Of a stretch of 64,000 nt of DNA, positions 47,627-57,254 are shown piece after piece. The position numbers were made by a program, and so were the translations under genes. Position 1 is the first letter of the stretch. Each line of letters begins with the position of its first letter. Under the pieces are notes generated by a model. It searched no databases. It was not told the DNA's origin and saw only the letters and a program-made list of their open reading frames with translations. This stretch comes from Kangiella spongicola (lineage in GTDB: Bacteria; Pseudomonadota; Gammaproteobacteria; Enterobacterales; Kangiellaceae), in contig NZ_QICH01000002.1 in the NCBI RefSeq assembly GCF_003194565.2, positions 310,001-374,000 of the forward strand, in the 5' to 3' direction.

Positions 47627-49054
47627 CTCTAGATTTAACAAACCTTCAGCATGCGGGTAAATTGAAGTGCCAGAATCTGGATCACTATCAAGTACCACTG
47701 ACGAAGGGATTGTTGCGTTATCCACTAAAATCTGACGAACATTTTGCAGAGCAGAATAGTCCATTGCTTGTGGATATTTCTCTAAGACCAAAGCCGCCCC
47801 GCCCGCTACCGCTGGAGAAGCCATTGAGGTACCGCTTAGCTTAATGTTGCCGTGAGTACGGTTAAGTGACTCAATAGCGTTACCTGGCGCACCTATGGTA
47901 ATAGCACCCGATGGTAATGAGCTCCAATCGTTGGCGCCATCGCCCCAGTTACTAAATTCGTTAAAGACCGCCTCTCCTGTGGAGTCGTCATAACTAACAT
48001 AAGAACTGACCGCAATTGTTGAGTCGAACTTTGCAGGGCTGAATTCTGCGGCATCGGATGATGAGTTCCCCGCAGCCACCACAATAACCATGCCTTGGTG
48101 TGCCGCATTGCAATAAGCTTCTGCTACAAAGTGAGAGCCGACATAGCCATCTGCAGTACAAGTTCCTGCGTCGACTTCATCGCCACCACCTAAACTTAGA
48201 TTTGCGACAGCTGGTTGCCCGTGTCCTAACATATCGAACACTGACCAGTTAAGCCCTGCTAGGATTGCTGAACCCGGGCATGAGCCCGCTGCTGTGCAAA
48301 CTTTGACAGCATGAATTGTCGCTTCCGGAGCTACACCTAATGAATCGATATCGTTATCCAAAGCACCGATAGTACCGGCGACGTGAGTACCGTGCCCATT
48401 ATCATCTGAATATGGGTATGGGCATAACTCAGAATCACCAGGTCTGAAGCAGAACTCAGGCGCATAGGATAGCCCCATGTTTGCTGCAATATCTTTGTGA
48501 TCGGCGTCAATACCACTGTCTATAACATAAACGTGCTGCCCGGTGCCTTTGTATGAAGAATTAAGCGACCCTGTATCAGCAGGAGCTTGTGGCACAGATT
48601 GAGGCCATTCTACGAGCTTACGACGCTTCTTATAACTGTTGTAATTTTTGCTAAAGGCTGTTTTTTGCGCATCAAGCAGTTGATACTCAACATCACGATA
48701 AACAGCTTCTACATTTGGGTTATTTTGTAAGGCCGCCATCTGCTTTTCATTAACCGTTGCCGAGAAGCCATAGTAAGCATTCGCGTAAACGAATTTTGGC
48801 TGGATTCTCATTTGATTAACAAACTTGTTAACCTTACTTTTGCGCACATTAGCTTGCGCTTTGTGATAAGCCACAGGGTTCGAACTGGCCTTCATGTTGA
48901 GCTGCTTGGCGGCGCTCAAACTAAACGGAGAGTTTTGATTCTTCAGTTTTACAATAACATCGAATTCCTGCTCAGCATGAGCACTAAATGCAGCACCACT
49001 CAAGGTTGCGACAATCAAGCTGGCAGTTAACTTTTTAGTAAATCCTTGATACAT
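47612..49054 (-). CDS. secreted subtilisin-family serine protease (S8)
   Basis: This 480-residue preproprotein has a signal peptide (about 1-27, ending AFSAHA), an I9-type propeptide (about 30-125) and a subtilisin domain with Asp179 (VIDSGID), His221 (NGHGTHVAGT), Asn330 (AAGN) and Ser410 (LSGTSMASPAVAG). Extra Cys pairs in FCFRPGDSELCPYP and KVCTAAGSCPG suggest disulfides. It has no C-terminal sorting domain and ends shortly after the catalytic domain. GAGG lies before the ATG. It is 28 nt downstream of a lipoprotein gene and likely cotranscribed with it. Confidence 0.94.
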   Translation of the reverse strand: MYQGFTKKLTASLIVATLSGAAFSAHAEQEFDVIVKLKNQNSPFSLSAAKQLNMKASSNPVAYHKAQANVRKSKVNKFVNQMRIQPKFVYANAYYGFSATVNEKQMAALQNNPNVEAVYRDVEYQLLDAQKTAFSKNYNSYKKRRKLVEWPQSVPQAPADTGSLNSSYKGTGQHVYVIDSGIDADHKDIAANMGLSYAPEFCFRPGDSELCPYPYSDDNGHGTHVAGTIGALDNDIDSLGVAPEATIHAVKVCTAAGSCPGSAILAGLNWSVFDMLGHGQPAVANLSLGGGDEVDAGTCTADGYVGSHFVAEAYCNAAHQGMVIVVAAGNSSSDAAEFSPAKFDSTIAVSSYVSYDDSTGEAVFNEFSNWGDGANDWSSLPSGAITIGAPGNAIESLNRTHGNIKLSGTSMASPAVAGGAALVLEKYPQAMDYSALQNVRQILVDNATIPSSVVLDSDPDSGTSIYPHAEGLLNLEFLDL

Positions 49055-49082
49055 AATAATTACCTCTTTGCTTGAATATGAA

Positions 49083-49937
49083 TTATGACTTTGCCAATTT
49101 TGACAACACGTTATGGTTAAACATCAGCTGGAATTTCTCAGGGATCTCAAATTCCATTCCATTATCAAACTTAATACTGATATCTACCGGTTTTAAGTGC
49201 TGCGTGTTGTTAATAATGGTATTTAACAATGCCTTTGAGTTCTTTTGATTTTTAATATGGAACTCGACATTACTAAAGCCTGACACATTCATATCAAACG
49301 AATAAGGCTCAACACTCACTTCTCGGCCATCAAACTCAAGGCCTGTGATCGACATTTTGACTTGCTCTAAACTGCCGCCATTGGCCACTAGCTTAGATAA
49401 TAAATCTGATGAGTTTTTAATCGTAGACTGAAGATCAACATTGAAAGCATCAATTTCTGTATCGCCTGCACTAATCGAGAAGATCAAACCAGGCTCGATC
49501 CAGTTACCTTCATCATCAAGCGGGAAGGAAGTATCGAAGTTAGCTAAACCACCGACATTATCTGGATCGGTGTCTACCGCTTTCCAATATTTCTTAAAAG
49601 TGCCACCAGAAAAGCCACGTGCATTTTTGAATTTATCACCATCGACAAACACACCCGGACGAGTCGGATAAGAATTATTCACTTCGTTGCGATAGGTTTG
49701 AATGACGTTTTTGAAGGAAAAATTCGGTCGTTGCCAACCAAGGTTGTTGTAACGAGCGGTATAAACATAAGTACCGTCATATTCGTCGCCGTAACCCGAA
49801 ATCACCGTACTGAGGCTGTTTAAGTGGGCCTCTTTTTGAGTTTTGTGTGCAGGATGTCCTGTATAGTCGGAATAGCCACAGCCGACACCAATAAATGCTA
49901 CAGATGAGATTAGTAGAGTGGGAAAAAATTTAGTCAT
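49083..49937 (-). CDS. lipoprotein of unknown function, partner of the subtilisin gene
   Basis: A lipobox (IGVGCG, Cys20) is followed by about 265 residues of beta-rich sequence such as YVYTARYNNLGWQRPNFSFK, GRPGVFVDGDK-like turns and VSVEPYSFDMNVSGFSNVEF. I do not recognise the family. A strong GGAGG lies 5-6 nt before the ATG. It is upstream of the subtilisin gene with only 28 nt between, so an anchor, inhibitor or chaperone for the protease is possible but unproven. Confidence 0.72.
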   Translation of the reverse strand: MTKFFPTLLISSVAFIGVGCGYSDYTGHPAHKTQKEAHLNSLSTVISGYGDEYDGTYVYTARYNNLGWQRPNFSFKNVIQTYRNEVNNSYPTRPGVFVDGDKFKNARGFSGGTFKKYWKAVDTDPDNVGGLANFDTSFPLDDEGNWIEPGLIFSISAGDTEIDAFNVDLQSTIKNSSDLLSKLVANGGSLEQVKMSITGLEFDGREVSVEPYSFDMNVSGFSNVEFHIKNQKNSKALLNTIINNTQHLKPVDISIKFDNGMEFEIPEKFQLMFNHNVLSKLAKS

Positions 49938-50101
49938 TCCTGACCTCCATAATTATACTAATAAGTATTACCCATTGTGATTTGATAATTGTTTTTTTAG
50001 AAACAACTATGCCATGATGCTCCCTGTTAGATGCTTGTTATGAAATTGTCTCCAACAAAAAAAGCAGCACAATATTGGTCATAAACTCAGGGACAGATCA
50101 A

Positions 50102-51613
50102 ATGAAAAAATACACACAAACCAAGTCTGTGAACTCGCTCACCTTATTTGTTTTTTTTGTGATTTGCGTCAATGCAAATGTGGCAATAGCGTCAAGCCAA
50201 TTGATGCAAAAACGTATAGAAATCAACTGTCAGGGTCCTTTACAAGAGTGTCCGCTTTTGGAACAGTCTTTAGAAATCCGTCCTCAAAAGATTTATCACT
50301 ATCAGCAAAAATTTCTACTAATCGAATTCGAACAAGCACTTAATTTAGAAAAAATTAGAGACTATTTTAATCAAAGCGAGACACCAAAAAGACAACAGCG
50401 CCAATTACTAAAAATGTTTTTGAGCACCCTTAACCAAAAATCTCTTAAGCATTTTCAGCCAACGCTTTCTGAACTAACTAAAAGAGAACTTATCGGTAGA
50501 GTGCAGCCTTTGGTTATCAATAACTCTGTTTTGCTTGAACTCGAGCCAAGTAACTATGAACAAGTCTTGAGGATCGTCGACTCTTCGAATGCTGATCATA
50601 TAAACAAATCTAAAATCATAGAAAAAACCGCCCCATTAGCAACCCAAAGTAGCCTCCAAAGTAGTCAACAGAAGGCTAAGAAAAACGCTGCGTCGCTTAA
50701 AGACAATAGCAAGGCTTTCAGTCAACTAGTTTTTGATAAACTAGCTCAACAAAAAGCGTCTATGGATGTCACCATTGCTTTAATCGACTCAGGAGTTAGC
50801 ACCCAACATCAGGAACTTCATCACCTAGGCCACTTGAAGCAATATAACCCTAAAGATAATTCTTACGAGCAAAAAGACACAGGATTTGGCCATGGCACAG
50901 GAGTGCTTAGCTTGCTTGCGTCCTCGAACCAATTTCAACGCAGTATCTCGGTACTCCCCAAGGCAAACTACCTTTCCTGCAACGGCCTTCCTTCAGGACG
51001 ATATCATTATATATGGGTTGTCGCCTGCTACGACTGGTTGTTGCAACAACCCCGTGTCGATATCGCTATAAACTCATGGTTACAGCCGGAGTTACAGTGC
51101 AATGATGAACTGCTTTACTCCTTGAGGGCGCTATGGCTAGCTAATACCATCCCCGTGTTTTCCGCAGGTAACTTTGGCAAATATGAGCTAACCAGTCGTG
51201 ATCCAGTCAACTTTAAACTTTTTGATGACGTTCCCCTTATCTCGGTAGGCGCCACTACGGCTGATTTTAAGCCCTATGCCGACTCTTCCTATGGTGATAA
51301 TTTATGTGGGAATGGAGTAGTCTCTCCTACCATCAGCACTATTGGCACCGAGCTACTGGTTGCCCATCCGTTTAACAGAGATAGCTATCAAATCGTCAAT
51401 GGCACCTCGTACTCCGTGGCTTTGGTGGCTGCCGCAATCGCTATATTGATTGAGCAGGCGCCTGAAGCACCACTTGAACTTATTGTAAAAAGTTTAATAG
51501 AGAACTCAGACACTATCGCTGAGCATCCTTTCCTACTTAAAGCCTTGAATTTACAGCGCTCTGTACGTCAGTTAAGGCAGAATAATACCCAGTTATCAAT
51601 AATGGATGACTAA
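50102..51613 (+). CDS. divergent subtilisin-like (S8) exported protein
   Basis: The product (503 residues) has a signal peptide ending near residue 30 (ANVAIA), a long Gln/Lys-rich pro-region (about 31-215) and an S8 fold that retains Asp229 (ALIDSGVS), His264 (GFGHGTG), Asn357 (SAGN) and Ser436 (NGTSYSVA). The surrounding motifs differ from the canonical HGTHVAG and GTSMASPHVAG. I started it at ATG 50102, after AGGGAC. It is divergent from the lipoprotein-subtilisin pair and upstream of fabA. Confidence 0.85.
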   Translation: MKKYTQTKSVNSLTLFVFFVICVNANVAIASSQLMQKRIEINCQGPLQECPLLEQSLEIRPQKIYHYQQKFLLIEFEQALNLEKIRDYFNQSETPKRQQRQLLKMFLSTLNQKSLKHFQPTLSELTKRELIGRVQPLVINNSVLLELEPSNYEQVLRIVDSSNADHINKSKIIEKTAPLATQSSLQSSQQKAKKNAASLKDNSKAFSQLVFDKLAQQKASMDVTIALIDSGVSTQHQELHHLGHLKQYNPKDNSYEQKDTGFGHGTGVLSLLASSNQFQRSISVLPKANYLSCNGLPSGRYHYIWVVACYDWLLQQPRVDIAINSWLQPELQCNDELLYSLRALWLANTIPVFSAGNFGKYELTSRDPVNFKLFDDVPLISVGATTADFKPYADSSYGDNLCGNGVVSPTISTIGTELLVAHPFNRDSYQIVNGTSYSVALVAAAIAILIEQAPEAPLELIVKSLIENSDTIAEHPFLLKALNLQRSVRQLRQNNTQLSIMDD

Positions 51614-51637
51614 GGACTAACTCTCCCACTGTCCATA

Positions 51638-51666
51638 CCAGATAGGCAGTTTATATCTGGCATAAT
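51638..51666 (+). promoter_or_regulatory. inverted repeat and extended -10 upstream of fabA
   Basis: CCAGATA (51638-51644) and TATCTGG (51654-51660) form a 7-bp inverted repeat with 9 nt between, overlapping an extended -10 TGG-CATAAT (51658-51666). It lies about 55 nt before fabA. A fatty-acid regulator site is possible, but it does not match the FadR or FabR consensus as I remember them. Confidence 0.35.
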
Positions 51667-51718
51667 GCACCTTTTAAATTCTATAAACGTGTTATTCAAC
51701 ACACAAGGTTTTCTCAAT

Positions 51719-52231
51719 ATGCAAAAATCATCCTACAGTAAGCAAGACCTGTTGGATTGTGGTCATGGCAAACTCTTTGGTGAAGGCAACGCGCGCCTAC
51801 CATTGCCGCCGATGCTCATGATGGACCGAATTACCCATATCAGTGAAGAAGGCGGTGCATATAATAAAGGGCAAATTGTAGCGGAACTTGATATTGCTCC
51901 TGACCTTTGGTTTTTTGATTGCCACTTCGAGTCAGATCCCGTTATGCCGGGCTGTTTAGGCGTGGATGCTTTGTGGCAATTAACAGGTTTCTTCTTGCCT
52001 TGGAAAGGTCTTCCAGGCAAAGGGCGTGCCCTAGGTTCTGGGGAAATTAAGTTTACCGGACAAGTTCTACCAACTTCTAAGCTCGTGACTTACATCATCG
52101 ACATTAAACGTGTTATTACGCGAAAATTAAAACTCGTGATCGCCGATGGCAAGATGTTAGTCGATAACAAAGAAATCTACTCGACGAAAGATTTACGTGT
52201 AGGCTTGTTCGAATCTACAGACAACTTCTAG
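51719..52231 (+). CDS. fabA: 3-hydroxydecanoyl-ACP dehydratase/isomerase FabA
   Basis: FabA makes and isomerises trans-2-decenoyl-ACP, the branch point of anaerobic unsaturated fatty acid synthesis. From ATG at 51719 it is 170 residues (E. coli 172). The active-site segment [20 protein letters not shown] holds the catalytic His and, shortly after, the Asp of [11 protein letters not shown]. It is followed 42 nt later by fabB. An open frame extends 18 codons upstream and is rejected by family length. Confidence 0.96.
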   Translation: MQKSSYSKQDLLDCGHGKLFGEGNARLPLPPMLMMDRITHISEEGGAYNKGQIVAELDIAPDLWFFDCHFESDPVMPGCLGVDALWQLTGFFLPWKGLPGKGRALGSGEIKFTGQVLPTSKLVTYIIDIKRVITRKLKLVIADGKMLVDNKEIYSTKDLRVGLFESTDNF

Positions 52232-52273
52232 TAGAACGCGTTAGAATAGTTTAGATAACTTAGCAAGAATTAA

Positions 52274-53497
52274 GTGAGTGTGATTGTGAAAAGAGTCGTA
52301 GTTACAGGTATGGGCATTGTTTCCTGCCTTGGAAATACAGTAGAAAGCGTTAAACAATCTTTGATCGATGGTAAGTCAGGCATCAAGAAAATTGACGCTT
52401 ATGAAGAGCATGGCCTACGTAGTCATTTAGCTGGCAAACCGGACATCGATGTTTCAGAGCATATCGATCGCAAGAAGCTCAGGTTTATGGGTGACGCCGC
52501 AGCTTACTCCTATATCGCTATGGAACAAGCCATCGCTGATGCCAATCTCACGGAAGAATTAGTTTCGAATTACCGCACTGGTATTATTATGGGCTCTGGT
52601 GGCGCTTCACAAAAAGCGCAAGTAGAATCTATTGATATCGCCAAAGAGCGCGGCCCAAAGCGCATAGGCCCTTACGCCGTACCGAAAACCATGGGTAGTA
52701 CCACTTCCGCTTGCTTAGCGACCCCTTTTAAAATAAAAGGCGTTAACTACAGTATCTCATCAGCTTGTGCCACTAGCGCTCACTGTATTGGAAACGCGCT
52801 TGAACAAATTCAGTTAGGTAAACAGGACATAATGTTCGCCGGCGGTGGCGAAGAAGAAGATTGGCGCTTAACGGTACTTTTCGACGCCATGGGTGCCCTT
52901 TCAAGCAAATATAACGATACACCTGAAACTGCTTCTCGTCCTTACGACGCGACTCGTGATGGCTTTGTTATTTCATCAGGCGGCGGTTGCTTGGTTTTAG
53001 AGGAATATGAACACGCCAAAGCACGTGGTGCGAAAATTTACGCTGAGATAACCGGTTACGGTGCGACTTCTGACGGTTACGACATGGTAGCCCCATCTGG
53101 CGAAGGCGCTGTACGTTGTATGCAGCAAGCTTTAGCCACAGCTAAACAGCCAGTTGACTATGTAAATACCCATGGCACCAGTACTCCGGTTGGCGATACT
53201 GCCGAATTATCGGCTATCACTGAAGTGTTCCCAGAAAAAGTACCTTATATTGGCTCGACTAAGTCTCTCGCGGGGCACTCATTAGGAGCAACTGGCGTTC
53301 ACGAAGCAATCTACTCATTAATCATGATGGAGAACAACTTCATCGCGGCCTCAGCCAACATTAATGAACTAGACGAAAAAGCCGAGGGTTTACCGATTGT
53401 GCGTCAGCGCATGGACAACACAGAGATCAAAAGCTTCCTATCCAACAGCTTCGGCTTTGGTGGCACTAACTGCTCTCTAGTATTTGAAAAGGTTTAG
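52274..53497 (+). CDS. fabB: 3-oxoacyl-ACP synthase I FabB
   Basis: FabB elongates cis-3-decenoyl-ACP made by FabA. The 407-residue condensing enzyme has the active-site Cys in [14 protein letters not shown] (about 163) and two His sites, [12 protein letters not shown] (about 298) and [12 protein letters not shown] (about 333). The start is GTG; an equally possible GTG four codons later would give MKRVVVTG, closer to the E. coli N-terminus (MKRAVITG). It ends at a strong terminator. Confidence 0.96.
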   Translation: MSVIVKRVVVTGMGIVSCLGNTVESVKQSLIDGKSGIKKIDAYEEHGLRSHLAGKPDIDVSEHIDRKKLRFMGDAAAYSYIAMEQAIADANLTEELVSNYRTGIIMGSGGASQKAQVESIDIAKERGPKRIGPYAVPKTMGSTTSACLATPFKIKGVNYSISSACATSAHCIGNALEQIQLGKQDIMFAGGGEEEDWRLTVLFDAMGALSSKYNDTPETASRPYDATRDGFVISSGGGCLVLEEYEHAKARGAKIYAEITGYGATSDGYDMVAPSGEGAVRCMQQALATAKQPVDYVNTHGTSTPVGDTAELSAITEVFPEKVPYIGSTKSLAGHSLGATGVHEAIYSLIMMENNFIAASANINELDEKAEGLPIVRQRMDNTEIKSFLSNSFGFGGTNCSLVFEKV

Positions 53498-53549
53498 GTT
53501 TGGTTAGAAACCTGTCAAGCTAAGCCAATAGGCATAACGCTTACACAGT

Positions 53550-53575
53550 AAAAAGCCCGCAATCGCGGGCTTTTT
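53550..53575. terminator. bidirectional Rho-independent terminator
   Basis: AAAAAGCCCGC and GCGGGCTTTTT form a perfect stem around AATC. It serves fabB (plus) and the small gene at 53577-53843 (minus). Confidence 0.95.
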
Positions 53576-53576
53576 G

Positions 53577-53843
53577 TTATTTCTTGTTTTTTATATTATC
53601 GATTTTTTTCAGCTTCTCCATAAACTCGTCTTTATCGTGAGCACTCTTATAATCCAAGTTATATTTACTATGGAAATTAATACTTAACGTTACTTTATCA
53701 TCGGTCAACTCAACGTTGTAACCATCCAGGTCTGAGTAAGCATTAATCCCTTTGTAGTAATGTTTATTCCCACGTTTTTCACCTAACTCAACCACTTTCT
53801 GATAGGCCCGCAAAGCCATTCGAATATCAATTTCAGAAGACAT
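53577..53843 (-). CDS. small soluble protein (DUF3081-like)
   Basis: This 88-residue protein begins MSSEIDIRMALRAYQKVVEL and continues GINAYSDLDGYNVELTDDKV, then LSINFHSKYNLDYKSAHDKD. The DLDGYxVxL plus INFHxKYxLDY pattern fits DUF3081 as I recall it. AAGGAG lies 7 nt before the ATG at 53843, while a GTG two codons upstream has poor spacing. Function is unknown. Confidence 0.78.
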   Translation of the reverse strand: MSSEIDIRMALRAYQKVVELGEKRGNKHYYKGINAYSDLDGYNVELTDDKVTLSINFHSKYNLDYKSAHDKDEFMEKLKKIDNIKNKK

Positions 53844-53901
53844 AACCACTCCTTAAAACTATTTATAATTATCCTAACGAAAAGTTTAAACAATAGATAC
53901 A

Positions 53902-53928
53902 AAAAAGCCCGCAACGGTGCGGGCTTTG
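53902..53928 (-). terminator. Rho-independent terminator of lysS
   Basis: On the minus strand, AAAGCCCGC pairs with GCGGGCTTT around ACCGTT, followed by TTT. It lies about 36 nt after the lysS stop. Confidence 0.93.
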
Positions 53929-53964
53929 AACTTTCTTTACCAATGAAGGGAAAAACTAAGATTT

Positions 53965-55464
53965 TTACTCTGGACGCATATGCGGGAAAAGAAGAACGTC
54001 TCTAATACTTGGTGAGTCAGTCAACAACATCACCAAACGGTCAATACCAATACCCTCACCTGCTGTTGGCGGTAAACCATACTCTAATGCGCGTATATAA
54101 TCCGCATCGAAGTGCATTGCTTCGTCGTCTCCGGCATCTTTCGCTTCAACCTGTGCTTTGAAGCGCTCAGCTTGATCTTCTGCATCGTTTAACTCAGAGA
54201 AACCATTCGCTAACTCACGACCACCGGCAAAGAACTCAAAGCGATCAGTAACAAAAGGATTATCATCATTACGGCGAGCCAAAGGCGATACTTCTGCAGG
54301 GTAAGCGGTAATAAAGGTCGGCTGAATTAATTTGTGTTCAGCGACTTCTTCAAATATTTCGATCTGAATTTTACCTAAGCCCCATGAGTCTTCAACTTTA
54401 ACATTACATGCTTTAGCAACCTTCTTAGCAGACTCCAAATCATTCAACTGCTCGATAGTCACTTCTGGTAAATACTTAACAATAGCTTCTAATACGGTCA
54501 TACGCTCGAAAGGCTTGCCGAAATCATAAGTCGTTTCGCCACTTTCGAAAACCGTCTTACCAAGCACTGACTCAACCGTGAAACGCAACATTTCTTCAGT
54601 TAAATCCATAAGATCATTGTAATCGGCGTAGCCCCAATAGAACTCAAGCATTGTGAACTCTGGGTTGTGGCGAGTCGATAAACCTTCGTTTCGGAAGTTA
54701 CGGTTAATCTCGAACACTTTTTCGAAGCCGCCAACCACTAGGCGCTTCAAGTAAAGCTCAGGAGCAACGCGCAAGAACAAAGGCATATCCAAAGCATTGT
54801 GATGCGTTTCAAATGGCTTCGCCGTAGCGCCGCCTGGAATAACGTGCATCATTGGCGTTTCAACTTCTAAGAAGTCACGCGCTTCTAAAAATTCACGAAT
54901 TGCTTTAACCACTTTCGAACGAGCGACAAAAGTTGCACGCGACTCTTGGTTAACGATTAAGTCAACATAACGCTGACGATAGCGAGTTTCTTGGTCGGAC
55001 AAACCGCCCCACTTATCAGGAAGCGGACGCAATGACTTGGTTAATAAGCGAATGTCTGATGCTTTGACCGACAATTCGCCTTTATTGGTTTTAAAAACCG
55101 TACCCTCGATACCTACGATATCGCCAATATCCCAAGTTTTGAAGTCGTTATAAACGTCTTCGCCCACTTGGTCTTTGCGCACGTAAGACTGAATACGGCC
55201 AGACATATCTTGAATGGTGATAAAGCTCGCTTTACCCATGTTACGGAATAACATGATGCGACCAGCAACCTTAACCTTCTTCCCGATTTCCTCTAGCTCA
55301 GGTTTTTCCTTATCGCCAAATTCTTCGGCAATATTCGCTGCTAGGGAATCACGACGAAAGTCGTTCGGAAAGGCAACCCCCTGTTTTCGTTTCTCCGCCA
55401 ACTTCTCTTTACGTAATGTAATTTGTTCGTTGACGTCGACCACTGGGGTTTCTTGATTGCTCAT
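53965..55464 (-). CDS. lysS: lysyl-tRNA synthetase, class II
   Basis: LysRS charges tRNA-Lys. The 499-residue protein has an N-terminal OB-fold anticodon-binding domain ([20 protein letters not shown]) and class II motifs: motif 2 [20 protein letters not shown] and motif 3 [13 protein letters not shown]. The start is ATG at 55464 with GAGGTG upstream; a TTG six codons earlier also opens the frame. It lies downstream of prfB, the conserved pair. Confidence 0.97.
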   Translation of the reverse strand: MSNQETPVVDVNEQITLRKEKLAEKRKQGVAFPNDFRRDSLAANIAEEFGDKEKPELEEIGKKVKVAGRIMLFRNMGKASFITIQDMSGRIQSYVRKDQVGEDVYNDFKTWDIGDIVGIEGTVFKTNKGELSVKASDIRLLTKSLRPLPDKWGGLSDQETRYRQRYVDLIVNQESRATFVARSKVVKAIREFLEARDFLEVETPMMHVIPGGATAKPFETHHNALDMPLFLRVAPELYLKRLVVGGFEKVFEINRNFRNEGLSTRHNPEFTMLEFYWGYADYNDLMDLTEEMLRFTVESVLGKTVFESGETTYDFGKPFERMTVLEAIVKYLPEVTIEQLNDLESAKKVAKACNVKVEDSWGLGKIQIEIFEEVAEHKLIQPTFITAYPAEVSPLARRNDDNPFVTDRFEFFAGGRELANGFSELNDAEDQAERFKAQVEAKDAGDDEAMHFDADYIRALEYGLPPTAGEGIGIDRLVMLLTDSPSIRDVLLFPHMRPE

Positions 55465-55601
55465 TTTTTCTCTACACCTCAAGTTAATTACTTTCTTTAT
55501 TAAAACAAGTACCTTTTCACGGTACGAAAACTCACATCATTTTCTGTGAATATATATTCTTTTACTCAATATAACCGTCACGAGCGAAGCAAAGACAAGG
55601 C

Positions 55602-55662
55602 ATATTGTAAGCGAAAAGCGGAGCTTACCATGTAGGTAAGTGAGCATTTGCAGCTACAATAT
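55602..55662. repeat. palindromic element between lysS and prfB
   Basis: ATATTGTA (55602-55609) pairs with TACAATAT (55655-55662), and inside it CTTACC (55624-55629) pairs with GGTAAG (55635-55640). The flanking text contains GCAAAGACAAGGC and AACGCAGTATTTGCAAGCGCAG. It looks like a structured dispersed intergenic repeat. No promoter or gene is evident, and it is not a simple terminator. Confidence 0.5.
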
Positions 55663-55688
55663 AACGCAGTATTTGCAAGCGCAGTAGG

Positions 55689-56787
55689 TTATACGCCGGC
55701 CTTTAAGGATGCCTCAATAAAGCCATCCAAATCACCGTCCAATACAGACTGCGTACTACTCGACTCGTAGCCGGTACGCAAATCTTTAATTCTCGACTGA
55801 TCCAAGACATAGGATCGAATCTGGCTTCCCCATCCGATATCTGACTTGGAGTCTTCTAGCGCCTGCTGCTCTTCACGCTGCTTTTGCATCTCTAGCTCAT
55901 AGAGCTTGGCTTTCATCATTTTCATCGCTTCAGCACGATTTTTGTGCTGTGAGCGGTCGTTCTGACATTGAACCACAATTCCGGTTGGAATGTGAGTCAG
56001 GCGAATCGCTGAATCCGTTTTGTTGACGTGCTGACCACCGGCACCACTGGCGCGATAAGTGTCCACACGTAAGTCCGCCGGATTAACTTCAATATCGAGA
56101 TCATCATCAACTTCTGGATAAGCGAAGACAGATGCAAAGGATGTATGGCGACGATTACCTGAGTCGAATGGCGACTTTCGGACTAAACGATGAACGCCGG
56201 TTTCGGTGCGCAACCAACCGTAGGCATATTCGCCTTCGACCTTAATAGTGGCACTTTTAATACCAGCCACATCGCCGTCAGACTCTTCGGTGACTTCGAC
56301 TTTGAAGCCTCGACTTTCTGCCCAGCGAAGGTACATACGTAATAAAATACTTGCCCAGTCTTGTGCTTCGGTGCCACCGGAACCTGCCTGGATATCAACA
56401 TAAGCGTTGTTTTCATCCATCTCGCCAGAGAACATACGTCTGAACTCTAGTTTGGCCAGCATTTTCTCTAAGCCATCGACTTCTTCTTCAAGCATTTCGA
56501 CACTATCGGTGTCGTCTTCTTCTGCCGCAATTTCGAGTAAATCTGAATTATCGGCAATGCCCTGCTCTAGCTTGATGATGGTATTGACCACCGATTCTAA
56601 TTTAGCGCGCTCTTGACCCAACGCTTGGGCTCGCTCCTGATCGTTCCAAACGTCAGGTTGCTCTAATTCTTTCGTGACTTCTTCTAGACGCTCTTGCTTA
56701 GCATCAAAGTCAAAGATACCCCCTAAGCGTAACCACACGCTCAGACATATCTTTAAGGTGTTCTCTAATTGGATTAACTTCTAACAT
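55689..56787 (-). CDS. prfB: peptide chain release factor 2 with programmed +1 frameshift
   Basis: RF2 reads UAA and UGA. Frame 0 starts at ATG 56787 and reads 25 codons ([20 protein letters not shown], then LRGYL) to an in-frame TGA at 56712-56710. Skipping T56712 continues at GAC (56711) for 340 residues to 55689, giving 365 residues as in E. coli. The slippery site reads AGG GGG TAT CTT TGA C, with the SD-like AGGGGG. The GGQ motif ([12 protein letters not shown]) and the RF2 specificity motif ([14 protein letters not shown]) are intact. Low RF2 lets the ribosome shift and make more RF2. Confidence 0.97.
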
Positions 56788-57254
56788 AAATCCCCAAAAG
56801 CATTAATTCGTGGCATTTTCGCGCCATTTCTATGCAAAAGGGGCATATTTTAACCAATCACAGCGGTACTGCATAGCCATAAACCAAATCATATAACTAA
56901 AATCACAATAAATATTAGACGTAAGGTGGAAATAATGGAATTTAAAGGATAAGTCCTAGGCTTGGATATTTAGCTAAGACACGGTAACAACGCCAGCAAG
57001 GGACCTTCTTGCCCACAACTTAGATAAAGCTCATTAGCTAAGTGCTTAGGCGGCAAATTGAAATTTTAAGGATGGAGTTTACTAAAATTGCATTACAGGA
57101 AAAAACTGAGCCAAACTGATCGTAAACTCCCGAAATTAAAAGCTATAGACTAAACTTAGGCTAGGCAAATCATAAATTCGGGAAAGGAGTTTACTTTAGT
57201 AAATGACTTGAAAGAATTTTTGATTTAACACCGCCTAAGTAACGGATATAGGTT
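56788..57254. other. 467-bp gene-free region with a MITE-like palindrome
   Basis: No credible gene is present; a 15-codon frame starting at 57072 after AAGG is too short to call. The region includes the prfB promoter area and the 195-bp palindromic element listed separately. Repeated words TTAGCTAAG and CTTAGG also occur outside that element. Confidence 0.55.
57045..57239. mobile_element. MITE-like palindromic element (putative)
   Basis: CTTAGGCGG (57045-57053) and its complement CCGCCTAAG (57231-57239) bound a 195-bp unit with diverged inverted arms of about 45 bp. Inside lies a second inverted pair, GTAAACTCCCGAAATT (57122-57137) and AATTCGGGAAAGGAGTTTAC (57175-57194). The nested symmetry without coding capacity fits a non-autonomous miniature element, but no target-site duplication was confirmed. 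Confidence 0.4.

Noticed and set aside
48812-49030. 72-residue plus-strand frame
   Set aside because: It is antisense to the propeptide of the subtilisin gene and shows no independent signal.
57072-57119. 15-codon frame with an AAGG ribosome site in the prfB-DUF4442 gap
   Set aside because: It is short, lies inside the palindromic element and has no recognisable peptide pattern.
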